Assembly: GCF_019207025.1 (NCBI RefSeq)
Contig: NZ_JAEEGC010000062.1
Location: forward strand, 1-52,582
Source of the DNA: Clostridium thailandense
GTDB lineage: Bacteria; Bacillota; Clostridia; Clostridiales; Clostridiaceae
Length of the DNA stretch: 52,582 bases
Reading direction: 5' to 3'
The position numbers were made by a program, and so were the translations under genes. Shown one piece after another: positions 23,677 to 31,939 of this stretch. The notes below the pieces were generated by a model. It saw only the letters and a program-made list of their open reading frames with translations, had not been told where the DNA came from and did not search any database. Within the stretch, counting starts at the first letter, position 1; every line of letters starts with the position of its first letter.

Positions 23677-25146
23677 TTATTTTAAGTCCTTTATAACCTT
23701 CTTCAAAATACTCTCCAATAACTTAATGTTATCTATTTCTTTTGAATCTACTTTTTCTTCTTCACTGTGAACTTCATTAATAATTTCATCTACTCTGCGA
23801 ACTCCATATCCAACTTTACGTATATATATCAAGTTCATAGGTGAAACATTGTCCGAAGTCATTCCATCCCCTGCAGAACCACTACCTAAAGTCATTGATG
23901 GAAATAGATTTGTAGTTGCTCCCATGCTTCCAAAAGTACCTGGAGTATTGACAAGCACTCTGCCAACAGGCTTCTTTAGTGCAAATTGTCTAATAACTTC
24001 TTCATCCTTGGAATGTATAACAAGGGTATGTCCTTGCCTTTCACTAAGTAATAGCTCTATACATTTTTCACAAGCATGAATCCAATCGTCTTCTATATAA
24101 AAAGCAAGCACAGGGCAAAGTTTTTGCCTTGAATAAGGGTTTTTTGGTGAAACAAATTTTTGCTTAGAGATAAGCAGCTTTGTATCCTCTGGAACAGTAA
24201 ACCCAGCATTTTTCGCAAGATATTGTGGTGATTTACCTATTATATCTACATTTATGCTTCCATCCTTCTCTAAGAAGGTGTCTGCCAATTTTAGAGCTTC
24301 CTCTTCACTCATAAAGTATGCACCATTTATCTGAAGTTTTTCTTTTACTTCTGCTGCAACACAACTATCAACTACAATTGACTGCTCTGCACTGGCTACA
24401 ACTCCATAATCAAAATTCTTGCTGTCAATAATATCTTTAACGGCTCTCTCTATATCTGCTGTACGCTCTATAAAGGCCGGTCCATTTCCATTACCACCAT
24501 AAATTACCGGTTTGCCAGATTTATAAGCACCGTCAAGCATTTCATGAACTCCTGTGTTCATTATAAGAGACGTATCTTTATGATTCATAAGTTCTAAAGA
24601 GCCATTTTTAGACAGTGTATGTAAATATGCAAGAACACCTTCTGGAAGTCCAACTCCCTCTGCAGCTCTTATTAAAATATCTAAAGTTTTACCAATTGTA
24701 TTCTTAGCTCTAGGATGTGGTGAAAATATAATTGCGTTTCCTGACTTGATTGCAATTAACGCCTTATATATAGTTGTAGAAACTGGACTTGTAGATGGAC
24801 AAAAGGCTATAATAACACCCATTGGCACTCCAACATCCGTTGTCTTTTTCACCTTATCTTCAGCTATTACACCTACACACTTCATGTCTTTAAGTCTGCT
24901 TCTTAGAAACTTACATACAAAGCGGTTTTTAATATATTTATCTTCCCACTTTCCATATTCAGTTTCTTCATTAGATACCTTAGCAAGTTCCTTTAAATGC
25001 TTTTCAATCTCTTCAGCCATACGTTCAACTATCTCATCAAGCTTCTCCTGTGAGAAGGTTGCTAATTTCTTTTGTGCTTCGCGAGCATTTTCAACAAGAA
25101 TTCTCGCTTCTTGCATGGAGAGTAAATCATTATCTATAATTCTCAT
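23677..25146 (-). CDS. Aldehyde dehydrogenase homologue with catalytic Cys replaced by Ala
   Basis: A 489-residue relative of the PduP/EutE/CutB-CutF CoA-acylating aldehyde dehydrogenases, collinear with the protein at 11804-13417. The usual GTICASEQS is GVVASAEQS: residue 251, Cys in the paralogue, is Ala (GCC at 24394-24396). The nucleotide-binding stretch SGKPVIYGGNGNGPAFIERT and the C-terminal PGTFGSMGATTNLFPSMTLG are retained. The last 17 residues (IKLLESILKKVIKDLK) form an amphipathic encapsulation-type helix. It should bind cofactor but not acylate CoA, so a structural or cargo-loading role is likelier. It sits between two BMC-H genes and cutC. Confidence 0.93.
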   Translation of the reverse strand: MRIIDNDLLSMQEARILVENAREAQKKLATFSQEKLDEIVERMAEEIEKHLKELAKVSNEETEYGKWEDKYIKNRFVCKFLRSRLKDMKCVGVIAEDKVKKTTDVGVPMGVIIAFCPSTSPVSTTIYKALIAIKSGNAIIFSPHPRAKNTIGKTLDILIRAAEGVGLPEGVLAYLHTLSKNGSLELMNHKDTSLIMNTGVHEMLDGAYKSGKPVIYGGNGNGPAFIERTADIERAVKDIIDSKNFDYGVVASAEQSIVVDSCVAAEVKEKLQINGAYFMSEEEALKLADTFLEKDGSINVDIIGKSPQYLAKNAGFTVPEDTKLLISKQKFVSPKNPYSRQKLCPVLAFYIEDDWIHACEKCIELLLSERQGHTLVIHSKDEEVIRQFALKKPVGRVLVNTPGTFGSMGATTNLFPSMTLGSGSAGDGMTSDNVSPMNLIYIRKVGYGVRRVDEIINEVHSEEEKVDSKEIDNIKLLESILKKVIKDLK

Positions 25147-25173
25147 TTTTCTCTCTCCCTTTTCGCTTTTATA

Positions 25174-25476
25174 TTAAGGATTTAAAGTTTCAAGTGAATA
25201 TTTTCTTATTATTTTATCAAGATCTTCATGAGGACTTGCAATAACAACGGAACTGTAAACTTCAGAACCCATATCTTCAACTGCTTTTACACCAGTCTCT
25301 ACAGCTGCTTTACATGCACCTACATCTCCACGAACTAACACTGAAATATAGCCAGATGCTACATTTTCAAAACCAATTAATTCAACATCTGCAGCTTTGC
25401 ACATTGCATCTGCTGCCTCCAAAACATAAACTATACCAAATGTTTCTATTAAACCTAAAGCTTTGTATCTGCTCAT
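25174..25476 (-). CDS. BMC-H hexameric shell protein
   Basis: A 100-residue canonical shell protein: MSRYKALGLIETFGIVYVLE, then AADAMCKAADVELIGFENVA, pore strand SGYISVLVRGDVGACKAAVE. The pore loop is ASGYI in place of Gly-Gly-Gly, so its pore chemistry differs from the hexamers at 10804 and 13448. It lies 28 bp from the aldehyde-dehydrogenase homologue and from the sister shell gene. Confidence 0.96.
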   Translation of the reverse strand: MSRYKALGLIETFGIVYVLEAADAMCKAADVELIGFENVASGYISVLVRGDVGACKAAVETGVKAVEDMGSEVYSSVVIASPHEDLDKIIRKYSLETLNP

Positions 25477-25503
25477 ATATAGTTCCTCTCTCCCAATTTA
25501 TTT

Positions 25504-25800
25504 TTATAGATCAACATCATAGATTGAAACAATGTCTCCAATATCCTTAATTGGTCTTGGCATAACATTTTGTGCTGTGAGTTTTCCTATTGCTGAAGCC
25601 GCAGCAGCTCCTGCTTCTACAGCAGCTTTAACCGCAGCTACATCACCCTTTACCATAATTGTAACAAGCGTGGAACCAACGTTTTCATATGATATTAATT
25701 CAACATTGGCTGCCTTTAGCATTTTATCTGCAGCCTCAATTGCAGGCACCATTCCTAATGTTTCAATAAGACCTAATGCTTCTTCTCCGTAATATCTCAT
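25504..25800 (-). CDS. BMC-H hexameric shell protein
   Basis: A 98-residue canonical shell protein: ALGLIETLGMVPAIEAADKM, pore strand YENVGSTLVTIMVKGDVAAV, then AQNVMPRPIKDIGDIV. It is the first shell gene of the operon and pairs with its neighbour at 25174; two BMC-H variants probably mix in the facets. Confidence 0.96.
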   Translation of the reverse strand: MRYYGEEALGLIETLGMVPAIEAADKMLKAANVELISYENVGSTLVTIMVKGDVAAVKAAVEAGAAAASAIGKLTAQNVMPRPIKDIGDIVSIYDVDL

Positions 25801-25841
25801 TACATTTTCTCCTTCCTATTTTTCCATATATGTGTTTTAAA

Positions 25842-26105
25842 TTATTTAATATATTTATTTATTGTTGCAGCTCCATCTTCATGTGCATGATAGTAAACAA
25901 CTAATTCTCCAGCTGCATCTAATTCAAATCTTGTTTCTTCAATAAGACCATTTGCTTCAGCTGTCATTAATGCATTTATTACAGCATTCTTTTTCAAAGC
26001 TTTAAAGCTTCCATATTGTCCTTTTAATGCTTCTATAACATCATTTGCAGAAGCTTCTTCAACTTTAGTAAAATGTTTTAAGATAGCATAATTAAGCGGC
26101 TTCAT
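25842..26105 (-). CDS. Small winged-helix-like protein, copy 2
   Basis: An 87-residue protein with a predicted winged-helix pattern: helix YAILKHFTKVEEASANDVIE, recognition-type helix KKNAVINALMTAEANGLIEE, and a two-strand wing FELDAAGELVVYYH. It is clearly paralogous to the protein at 27240-27503. It overlaps the end of the transporter gene upstream by 14 bases, so the two are translated together. It has no signal peptide. It might bind DNA and regulate the operon, or bind the transporter; neither can be decided here. Confidence 0.75.
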   Translation of the reverse strand: MKPLNYAILKHFTKVEEASANDVIEALKGQYGSFKALKKNAVINALMTAEANGLIEETRFELDAAGELVVYYHAHEDGAATINKYIK

Positions 26106-27201
26106 TCATTGAACCTCCCATATCATCATTTTTTCTTCTAAATAAATCTAGTGGATTCATAGATATTGTAAGGATACCAAACATCATTATTACAGCTCCA
26201 ATCCAAGCAACTGAAGGTAATGACCATCCATCCATGCCTCCATAAACTCCTAAAAGTAATAAACAGAATAATGGTCCAAAGAAAGAATATGTACCATTAC
26301 ATGCTGTACCAAGTCCTGCTCCACACATACTGTTTCCAGCATACCATGTCATAAAAGTAATAACTGATAAAAGACCACTTAGAATAAACCATTTCATTGC
26401 TGGACCACTTGTAAAGGCTTGTGCTGCAAGGCTAAAGGAAATACCAGCTTTACCAGACATTATTCCTAAAACTGGAACTACAACAAATAAATTTGCTATA
26501 CCTGATGTTACTTGACGAATAGCAATACCAATTTCATAATCTATCATTGCTGTACCATACCCAGCTACACAGCCTTCAAAGCCCCATGCAAGTGCTGCAA
26601 TAATCGCTATACCAAATCCAACAAAAGTTTTTGTTGAAGCAGCACCATTACTAAAGCTTGTACTACCAATTAAGAAACTAGCAAATACACATACTAAGAT
26701 ACCAAAAGCCATACGTTTATCTAATTTCTGTTTAAATAATATTTTTCCAAGTATTGCTGCAATTGCAGGACACAAGGCTGATATTGGAACAACTATTGAA
26801 CCAGCCATTTGAAGCGCTATAACATAAGCAGTACCTGCTACTGGTCCTCCAATAAGAGCTGCTAATATCATTACACGTCCTGGTTTTGTATTAATACATC
26901 TTAAGAAATCTCCAAATTTACCTTTAATTACTGAATATAAAATTGCCCATACAGCACTAACTGAATCATTTATTGCATTACCAAGTGCTGCAACTAAGTA
27001 TGCTAATACAAATGCTGATAATCCTGCTGTATTAGCTCCATACCAGTCACCCCATACTCCTTTTGTCATTCCCATGGTTAAAAATGCTGTATACATTCCA
27101 TAGGTAAGTCCCGAAAATAAAGCTAGTGATATACCTTTTTTAAAGAAATTACTTGTTAATTTCTTCTTTGCTGCTATTGCTGCTTTTGAAACTTCCTTCA
27201 T
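26092..27201 (-). CDS. DMT-superfamily-like membrane transporter, copy 2 (choline locus)
   Basis: A 369-residue protein with ten predicted transmembrane helices and short cytoplasmic ends. Characteristic segments are GLTYGMYTAFLTMGMTKGVW, then GGPVAGTAYVIALQMAGSIV and GNSMCGAGLGTACNGTYSFF. It resembles EamA/DMT transporters and is about 70 percent similar to the copy at 27505 by eye. ATG at 27201 follows GAAAGGAGTT; a frame start at 27222 lies inside the ribosome site. Position at the head of the choline operon suggests choline uptake or export of trimethylamine, acetaldehyde or ethanol. No BCCT or ABC choline importer is in the window. Confidence 0.85.
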   Translation of the reverse strand: MKEVSKAAIAAKKKLTSNFFKKGISLALFSGLTYGMYTAFLTMGMTKGVWGDWYGANTAGLSAFVLAYLVAALGNAINDSVSAVWAILYSVIKGKFGDFLRCINTKPGRVMILAALIGGPVAGTAYVIALQMAGSIVVPISALCPAIAAILGKILFKQKLDKRMAFGILVCVFASFLIGSTSFSNGAASTKTFVGFGIAIIAALAWGFEGCVAGYGTAMIDYEIGIAIRQVTSGIANLFVVVPVLGIMSGKAGISFSLAAQAFTSGPAMKWFILSGLLSVITFMTWYAGNSMCGAGLGTACNGTYSFFGPLFCLLLLGVYGGMDGWSLPSVAWIGAVIMMFGILTISMNPLDLFRRKNDDMGGSMNEAA

Positions 27202-27239
27202 AAAAATTAAAACTCCTTTCAATAAATCTCTTTATATAA

Positions 27240-27503
27240 TTAATTATTTTTATATACTAAATCTGAATTCTCTGCTTCATTTGCACAATAATAAACTTCT
27301 ATTTTTCCATTTTCATTAAATTGAAATCTTGTTCTTTTAACTGCACCAAATGCCTCTGCTGTCATTAAAGTCATTATTACAGATCTTTTTTTTAAATCTT
27401 TAAAACTTTCATATTCCTGTTTTAAAGCATTTGTTATATCTTGAGCGCAAGCTTCTTCAACTTCTGTAAAATATTTTAATATAGCAAAATCAAGAGATAT
27501 CAT
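27240..27503 (-). CDS. Small winged-helix-like protein, copy 1
   Basis: An 87-residue paralogue of the protein at 25842-26105 (ISLDFAILKYFTEVEEACAQ, then KKRSVIMTLMTAEAFGAVKR, then strand FQFNENGKIEVYYCANE). It starts one base after the stop of the first transporter gene. The conserved pairing of transporter and small protein in both copies implies a functional link. Confidence 0.75.
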   Translation of the reverse strand: MISLDFAILKYFTEVEEACAQDITNALKQEYESFKDLKKRSVIMTLMTAEAFGAVKRTRFQFNENGKIEVYYCANEAENSDLVYKNN

Positions 27504-27504
27504 T

Positions 27505-28599
27505 TTAAGCTGCCTCCTTTTTACGGAACAACTCCATTGGATTCATAGCTATTACAAGAATACCAAACATCATTATGACAGCTCCAACCCAAACTATAAT
27601 TGGTAAATTCCATCCTTGCATACCACCCATTACTCCAAGAACTAACCAGCAGCAAAATGGTCCCCAGAAAGAATATGTACCATTACATGCCATTCCAAGA
27701 GCAGCGCCACACATACTGTTTCCGTTGTACCAGCTCATGTAAGAAACAAAAGCACAAAGACCACTTAATGCAAACCATATCATTGCTGGTCCACTTGTAA
27801 AGGCCTCAACAGTTAAGCCAGTTGAAAATTTAACTCCACCACCAAATAATAAACCAAATAAAGGAACTAATATTAATAGATTTGAAAGTCCAGATGTTGC
27901 CTGACGAATTGTAATACCAATTTCTGAATCAATCATTGATGTACCATATCCAGCTACACAACCTTCAAATCCCCATCCAAGAGCTGCTATGAAAGCAATA
28001 CAAAGTCCAAGAAACATTCCTTTTGGAGCATCGCTGCCAATACTAGTACTACCGATCATAAAGCTAGATAAAACACAAATACCAATACCAGCTATCATAC
28101 GTTTGTTTAACTTCTGCTTGAATAATATTCTTCCCAAAATAGCACCAATAGCTGGACAAAGTGCTGTTATCGGAATAACAATCGAACCTGCCATTTGAAG
28201 CGCTACTACATACGCTGTACTTGAGATCGGTCCTCCTATAAGTGCCGCTAATATCATTACAGCACCTGGCTTAGTCTTAAGACATCTAAAGAAATCTCCT
28301 AGCTTACCTTTGAAAGTTGCATATCCCATTGCCCAAATAGAGCTACAGGTATCGTTTACCGCACTACCAAGAGCAGCTAGTACATATGTAATAACAATAG
28401 CCGACAAACCTGCTGTGTTATCACCATACCAGTCGGCCCATACTCCTTTCTTCATTCCCATAGTTAAAAATGCCGAATAAAATCCATACATAAGACCTGA
28501 AAAAAGAGCTATTGAAATACCTTTCTTAAGAAAATTAGCTTTTAATTTATCCTTTGCAAAAATCGTTTCTGAGGTTATAGCCTTTGAAACTTTCTCCAT
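27505..28599 (-). CDS. DMT-superfamily-like membrane transporter, copy 1 (choline locus)
   Basis: A 364-residue polytopic protein, first gene of the choline operon. It has ten hydrophobic segments, among them GLMYGFYSAFLTMGMKKGVW, GGPISSTAYVVALQMAGSIV, and GNSMCGAALGMACNGTYSFW, all shared with the second copy. The conserved Cys-containing GNSMCGA motif and aromatic KGVWADWYGDN loop may line the substrate path. ATG at 28599 follows AAAGGGG. It lies about 180 bases downstream of the MerR-type promoter. Substrate is inferred only from location. Confidence 0.85.
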   Translation of the reverse strand: MEKVSKAITSETIFAKDKLKANFLKKGISIALFSGLMYGFYSAFLTMGMKKGVWADWYGDNTAGLSAIVITYVLAALGSAVNDTCSSIWAMGYATFKGKLGDFFRCLKTKPGAVMILAALIGGPISSTAYVVALQMAGSIVIPITALCPAIGAILGRILFKQKLNKRMIAGIGICVLSSFMIGSTSIGSDAPKGMFLGLCIAFIAALGWGFEGCVAGYGTSMIDSEIGITIRQATSGLSNLLILVPLFGLLFGGGVKFSTGLTVEAFTSGPAMIWFALSGLCAFVSYMSWYNGNSMCGAALGMACNGTYSFWGPFCCWLVLGVMGGMQGWNLPIIVWVGAVIMMFGILVIAMNPMELFRKKEAA

Positions 28600-28777
28600 A
28601 AAATGAACCCCTTTCACCTATACAATTAATGACTTTTTTTACACTATGTTCTTAAATAAAACTTCGTAATGGGAATATTTTAGATTGTTTCAAGATTATT
28701 ATGATTTGGGATATCTTACTGTTAAATTATCAAACAACTTTTCATTTATATCTCTTAGTTGTTTTACTTTCAACTAG

Positions 28778-28809
28778 ATTATATCCCTTTCCCTATAGGG
28801 TAAAGTCAA
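28778..28809 (-). promoter_or_regulatory. MerR-type promoter of the choline microcompartment operon
   Basis: On the minus strand a -35 TTGACT (28804-28809) and a -10 TATAAT (28778-28783) are separated by 20 bp, longer than the normal 17. The spacer contains the perfect palindrome CCCTATAGGG (28791-28800), flanked by CTTT and AAAG. Over-long spacers with a central dyad are the signature of promoters activated by MerR proteins, and a MerR gene lies upstream. A leader of about 165 bases follows before the first start codon. Confidence 0.8.
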
Positions 28810-29053
28810 TACATATTTCACAATAATATTTTAATAAAAACTAAAATTCTACATTTACCGCTATATTTAGCGTTGTATTTCAACTTTTTTAATCGGTTTC
28901 AATTCCTTTATTAGGTATTTATGTGAACATTTTAGGTAATAATATTGGTATACTTTTCACAATGCTATTTATATTTCATAAATATACTTTCCCCTACGGT
29001 TAATGTTTTAAGTACTAATGACGCTATCTAATATTCGAACCTTATTAATAAAT

Positions 29054-29100
29054 ACATATCGGAGCATAAATTAAGTTTCGGACATGTTTATTTGTAGCTT
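29054..29100. repeat. Partial copy of repeat B (one end only)
   Basis: ACATATCGGAGCATAAATTAAG and the following TTTCGGACATG resemble the right end of repeat B1 (GGAGCATAAGTTAAGTATCGG). No matching left arm is visible. The surrounding gap 28810-29100 is otherwise featureless AT-rich DNA. Confidence 0.5.
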
Positions 29101-29116
29101 CTGGTGTATGCTCCGC

Positions 29117-29177
29117 AAAAAAACATAAGCGGTAAGCAATCATCTTTCAAGGTGATTGCTTACCGCTTATGTTTTTT
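29117..29177. terminator. Strong bidirectional terminator after the MerR gene
   Basis: Arms 29123-29142 and 29153-29172 pair perfectly over 20 bp (ACATAAGCGGTAAGCAATCA and its complement) and are extended by A6 on one side and T6 on the other. The MerR stop codon (29176-29178) touches the stem. It should isolate the MerR gene from the choline operon. Confidence 0.92.
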
Positions 29178-30000
29178 ATCTCTTAATTTTTATCATAACC
29201 TCTGTTACAAACCTATCCGTATTTTTAGTAGTCCAATAGTCTGTTACATATCTTTCATAGCATTCTTCGGAGCATATATAACCGTGTTCTCTAGTCCAAG
29301 CTTCTATCTTTTTGTATGTTTCATCAATATTCTCATGAGCTCCTATATGGTAGCAAGAAGCTGCCATCCAACCACCATATTCAATGCATTCTTCCTCTTT
29401 GCACTTTAAGATAGTCTGCTGCATTATTTTCATCCTATTGCATTTTCCATCCATCTTATCCCTATAAGATGGAAAATTTATAATTACAGGACCTGTTATT
29501 GCATTATTTATACTGTCAATATAATTATTAAACTCTATATTGATTATAGAATCCATATAATCATATTGAAAATCTTGATTTAAAAATACTAATTTCTTGT
29601 TATCTATATATTTTATAGCTACATCACTAACATTATTTTCAAGTACCATCTGTGCCTCAACTATAAGATCACGCCAATCTTTGACCGATCTTATCTTCAA
29701 ATTTATTTCTCTATCAAGTTCTTCTAATTCATCAATTTTGTTTCTAAAGCTTTTATCAACAAAATCATATGTTGTTCCTTCTAAAAAAGCTTTCATTTCT
29801 TCCAGTTTAAACCCGCTCTGTTTATAATATCTTATAACGGGTACAGTCAATAAATTTTCCTTGCTGTAATATCTATATCCATTTTCATTACTTACTTTAT
29901 CCGGTGATAATATATTCATTCTGTCATAATATCTTAGCGCTTTTTTTGTTATTTTACATATTTCCTCAACTTTCCCTATTGAATATAGCTCGCCAGCCAT
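29176..30000 (-). CDS. MerR-family regulator with C-terminal effector domain, probable activator of the choline operon
   Basis: A 274-residue protein of the BmrR/TipA branch. The N-terminal 70 residues form the MerR winged helix (YSIGKVEEICKITKKALRYY, then NENGYRYYSKENL). A coiled-coil dimerisation helix follows (about 80-115: FRNKIDELEELDREINLKIR). The C-terminal 150 residues resemble the GyrI/AraC effector-binding fold and lack the Cys metal-binding ends of metal sensors, so the inducer is probably an organic cation or other small molecule. Choline is an obvious candidate but unproven. It has its own promoter (30042-30070) and terminator. The next promoter downstream has the 20-bp spacer expected of a MerR target. 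Confidence 0.9.
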   Translation of the reverse strand: MAGELYSIGKVEEICKITKKALRYYDRMNILSPDKVSNENGYRYYSKENLLTVPVIRYYKQSGFKLEEMKAFLEGTTYDFVDKSFRNKIDELEELDREINLKIRSVKDWRDLIVEAQMVLENNVSDVAIKYIDNKKLVFLNQDFQYDYMDSIINIEFNNYIDSINNAITGPVIINFPSYRDKMDGKCNRMKIMQQTILKCKEEECIEYGGWMAASCYHIGAHENIDETYKKIEAWTREHGYICSEECYERYVTDYWTTKNTDRFVTEVMIKIKR

Positions 30001-30041
30001 AGTTACAACTCCTTTTTTTAATTTTTTTGATTATATTTCAA

Positions 30042-30070
30042 ATTATATTCTATTTCAAACGTTTTCTCAA
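30042..30070 (-). promoter_or_regulatory. Housekeeping-type promoter of the MerR gene
   Basis: On the minus strand TTGAGA (30065-30070) and TATAAT (30042-30047) are separated by 17 bp, 41 bp before the start codon. AAACGTTT lies in the spacer next to the -35. Confidence 0.65.
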
Positions 30071-30083
30071 GTTTTTTTGTATC

Positions 30084-30115
30084 ACAAAAAACCACTCACC
30101 AATGAGTGGTTTAAA
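30084..30115 (-). terminator. Terminator of the alcohol dehydrogenase gene
   Basis: AACCACTCA (30090-30098) pairs with TGAGTGGTT (30103-30111) around a four-base loop. On the minus strand the stem runs into TTTTTTGTG. It is 12 bp after the dehydrogenase stop codon. Confidence 0.85.
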
Positions 30116-30125
30116 ATAAAATATT

Positions 30126-31268
30126 TTACCCCAAAACCTTATATAAAATATTTAATAAATCTTCACTTGTTGCTTCTCTAGGGTTTGCAGTTGTACATAT
30201 ATCCTTACAAGCTGCACTAACAATTTCTTCTCTGTATCCTTTAGCTAACTCCATATCAGCGCCTTGTTCCTTTAGTGTTGCTGGAATCATCAAGATTTTT
30301 TGAAGCTCTATAACGCTTCTAATTAAATTATTAACTCCAATGCTCACATTTGGCGCATGTAGCTTTAATAATTTAGCAAGTCTTTGATATTTTTTCGCTG
30401 CTACTCCATATTCAACATTAAAAGTACTTTTATTTAAATTAGCGTTATATTCAATAACATAAGGAAGTATAATGGCATTGCTTCTGCCATGAGATATGTG
30501 TAATTTGCCACCTACAGCATGAGCTAAACTATGAGTAATTCCAAGTCCAGCCGCGTTAAAGGCCATACCGGCAAGACATGATGCATTGTGAAGTTTTTCT
30601 CTTGCTACTAAATCATTCCCATCAGCATAAGCTTTTGGTAAAAATCTAAAAGCTAAAGTAAAAGCTTTTTCTGCAAGAGCATCTGAAAAATCTGTAGCAT
30701 TTTTTGAAACGTAAGCCTCCATGGCATGTGTTATTACATCCATCCCCGTATCTGCAGTTATAGTCTTCGGAACGGACTTCACCAATTCTGGGTCAAGAAT
30801 TGCAACTGGTGGAAGAAGAGATTTGTCTGCAAGAGCATATTTTAATGCTTCCTCTTTGTTTGTAATTACCGCATATTCTGTTACTTCAGAACCTGTACCA
30901 CTTGTAGTAGGTATAGCATAACACTCTTTTACAAAAAGAGCGTCTCCAGTAACTTTTTTCGCATATTCTCTTATAGCTTTAGCACCATCGATGGCTGAGC
31001 CTCCACCAAGAGCTATCATAACTTCGGCATTACATTCTTGTAGTTTTTGAATACCAACTGCAACAACTTCTACGGATGGATCAGGTACGATATCGCTATA
31101 TACAGATACCTTACAATCACAAAGTTTTTCTTTCACCTTTGTAACCATACCTGAAGTTTCCATAAACTTATCACATACAATCAGTACCCTTTTATTCTTA
31201 ACTTCTTTTAGTTTGTCTAAAGCGCCTTCACCAAAACAAATTTTTGTGTTAATACTAAATTCTTTCAT
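30126..31268 (-). CDS. Iron-containing alcohol dehydrogenase
   Basis: A 380-residue group III alcohol dehydrogenase. The NAD-binding [12 protein letters not shown] loop and a TSGTGSEVT motif are in the N-terminal half. The iron ligands include the His residues of [20 protein letters not shown]. It would reduce acetaldehyde to ethanol and regenerate NAD for the aldehyde dehydrogenase. Choline loci usually include such an enzyme (called CutO in some species), but here it has its own terminator and lies upstream of the regulator, and no encapsulation helix is evident at either end, so it may work in the cytosol. The ATG follows AGGAGATTAAGTAGT. Butanol or other dehydrogenase specificities cannot be excluded. 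Confidence 0.9.
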   Translation of the reverse strand: MKEFSINTKICFGEGALDKLKEVKNKRVLIVCDKFMETSGMVTKVKEKLCDCKVSVYSDIVPDPSVEVVAVGIQKLQECNAEVMIALGGGSAIDGAKAIREYAKKVTGDALFVKECYAIPTTSGTGSEVTEYAVITNKEEALKYALADKSLLPPVAILDPELVKSVPKTITADTGMDVITHAMEAYVSKNATDFSDALAEKAFTLAFRFLPKAYADGNDLVAREKLHNASCLAGMAFNAAGLGITHSLAHAVGGKLHISHGRSNAIILPYVIEYNANLNKSTFNVEYGVAAKKYQRLAKLLKLHAPNVSIGVNNLIRSVIELQKILMIPATLKEQGADMELAKGYREEIVSAACKDICTTANPREATSEDLLNILYKVLG

Positions 31269-31404
31269 ACTACTTAATCTCCTATTTTACAAAGATATTT
31301 AAGATATGAATGAATTAGTTGTTTTCTAATTTAAAAATAAAATTTTCCCATAATCATAACAATCAAAACAAATTTATAAAAAAGTTTACTTAATGTATTA
31401 TATC

Positions 31405-31433
31405 AACATTGTATTAATAATACAATGTTTTTT
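31405..31433. promoter_or_regulatory. 11-bp perfect hairpin with T-run upstream of the alcohol dehydrogenase
   Basis: AACATTGTATT (31405-31415) and AATACAATGTT (31419-31429) pair around three bases and are followed by T6 on the plus strand. No plus-strand gene ends here, so it could be an operator dyad for the dehydrogenase rather than a terminator. Confidence 0.45.
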
Positions 31434-31446
31434 AACTGGATGAACA

Positions 31447-31490
31447 GTTAAATAAATAACAAGTTAAATAAATAACAAGTTAAATAAAAA
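31447..31490. repeat. Short tandem repeat, 16-bp unit
   Basis: GTTAAATAAATAACAA is repeated exactly at 31447-31462 and 31463-31478, with a third, diverged copy following. It lies in the 670-bp gap between the dehydrogenase and proC, which otherwise holds the hairpin at 31405, AT-rich DNA, and repeat B2. Confidence 0.75.
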
Positions 31491-31686
31491 ATAAATTGAT
31501 TTTCATATATGTTATTGTTTCCATTAATGAATATAAATATAAAAAAATAATACATATATAAATTATATATGTATACAACTAAACAATTTCTTATTTTCTA
31601 TTGTTCTCCTACCAATTTCATCTATTTTCTTAGATTAGTTAACTGCGTAAATTAGATATAAAATATGAATATAGAGTTTAAAAACA

Positions 31687-31913
31687 GAAAATTAACTTAT
31701 ACGTAGGGATGTGTTTCCAAAGCTTAAGGCACATATAAAAACTTTTTTATCAGTCTTAGCTCAACATTTTAGGAAATCTTAGGATCTTTAATATGTTTGA
31801 GGCACGAGTTTATTAAAGGTCCTTAGATTTTCAAAATGTCGAGCTTTAGACTGATTAAAAGTTTTTATCGTGCTGAAGCTTGGAAACACATCTCGGAGTG
31901 TAAGTTAATTTTC
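31687..31913. repeat. Repeat family B, copy B2 (uninterrupted long foldback)
   Basis: The left arm begins GAAAATTAACTTATACG, then GATGTGTTTCCAAAGCTT; the right arm ends AAGCTTGGAAACACATC, then GTGTAAGTTAATTTTC. The complementarity continues inward through ATAAAAACTTTT, CAGTCT and ACATTTT to the centre near 31800. The whole 227-bp element could fold into a hairpin of about 110-bp arms. There is no coding capacity. It is 26 bp from the proC stop codon. Confidence 0.8.
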
Positions 31914-31939
31914 GGCCGTACACCTCTATATTTATGTTA

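Noticed and set aside
31447..31490. Tandem 16-bp repeats as a CRISPR array
   Set aside because: The units are directly adjacent with no spacers, and no cas genes are present.
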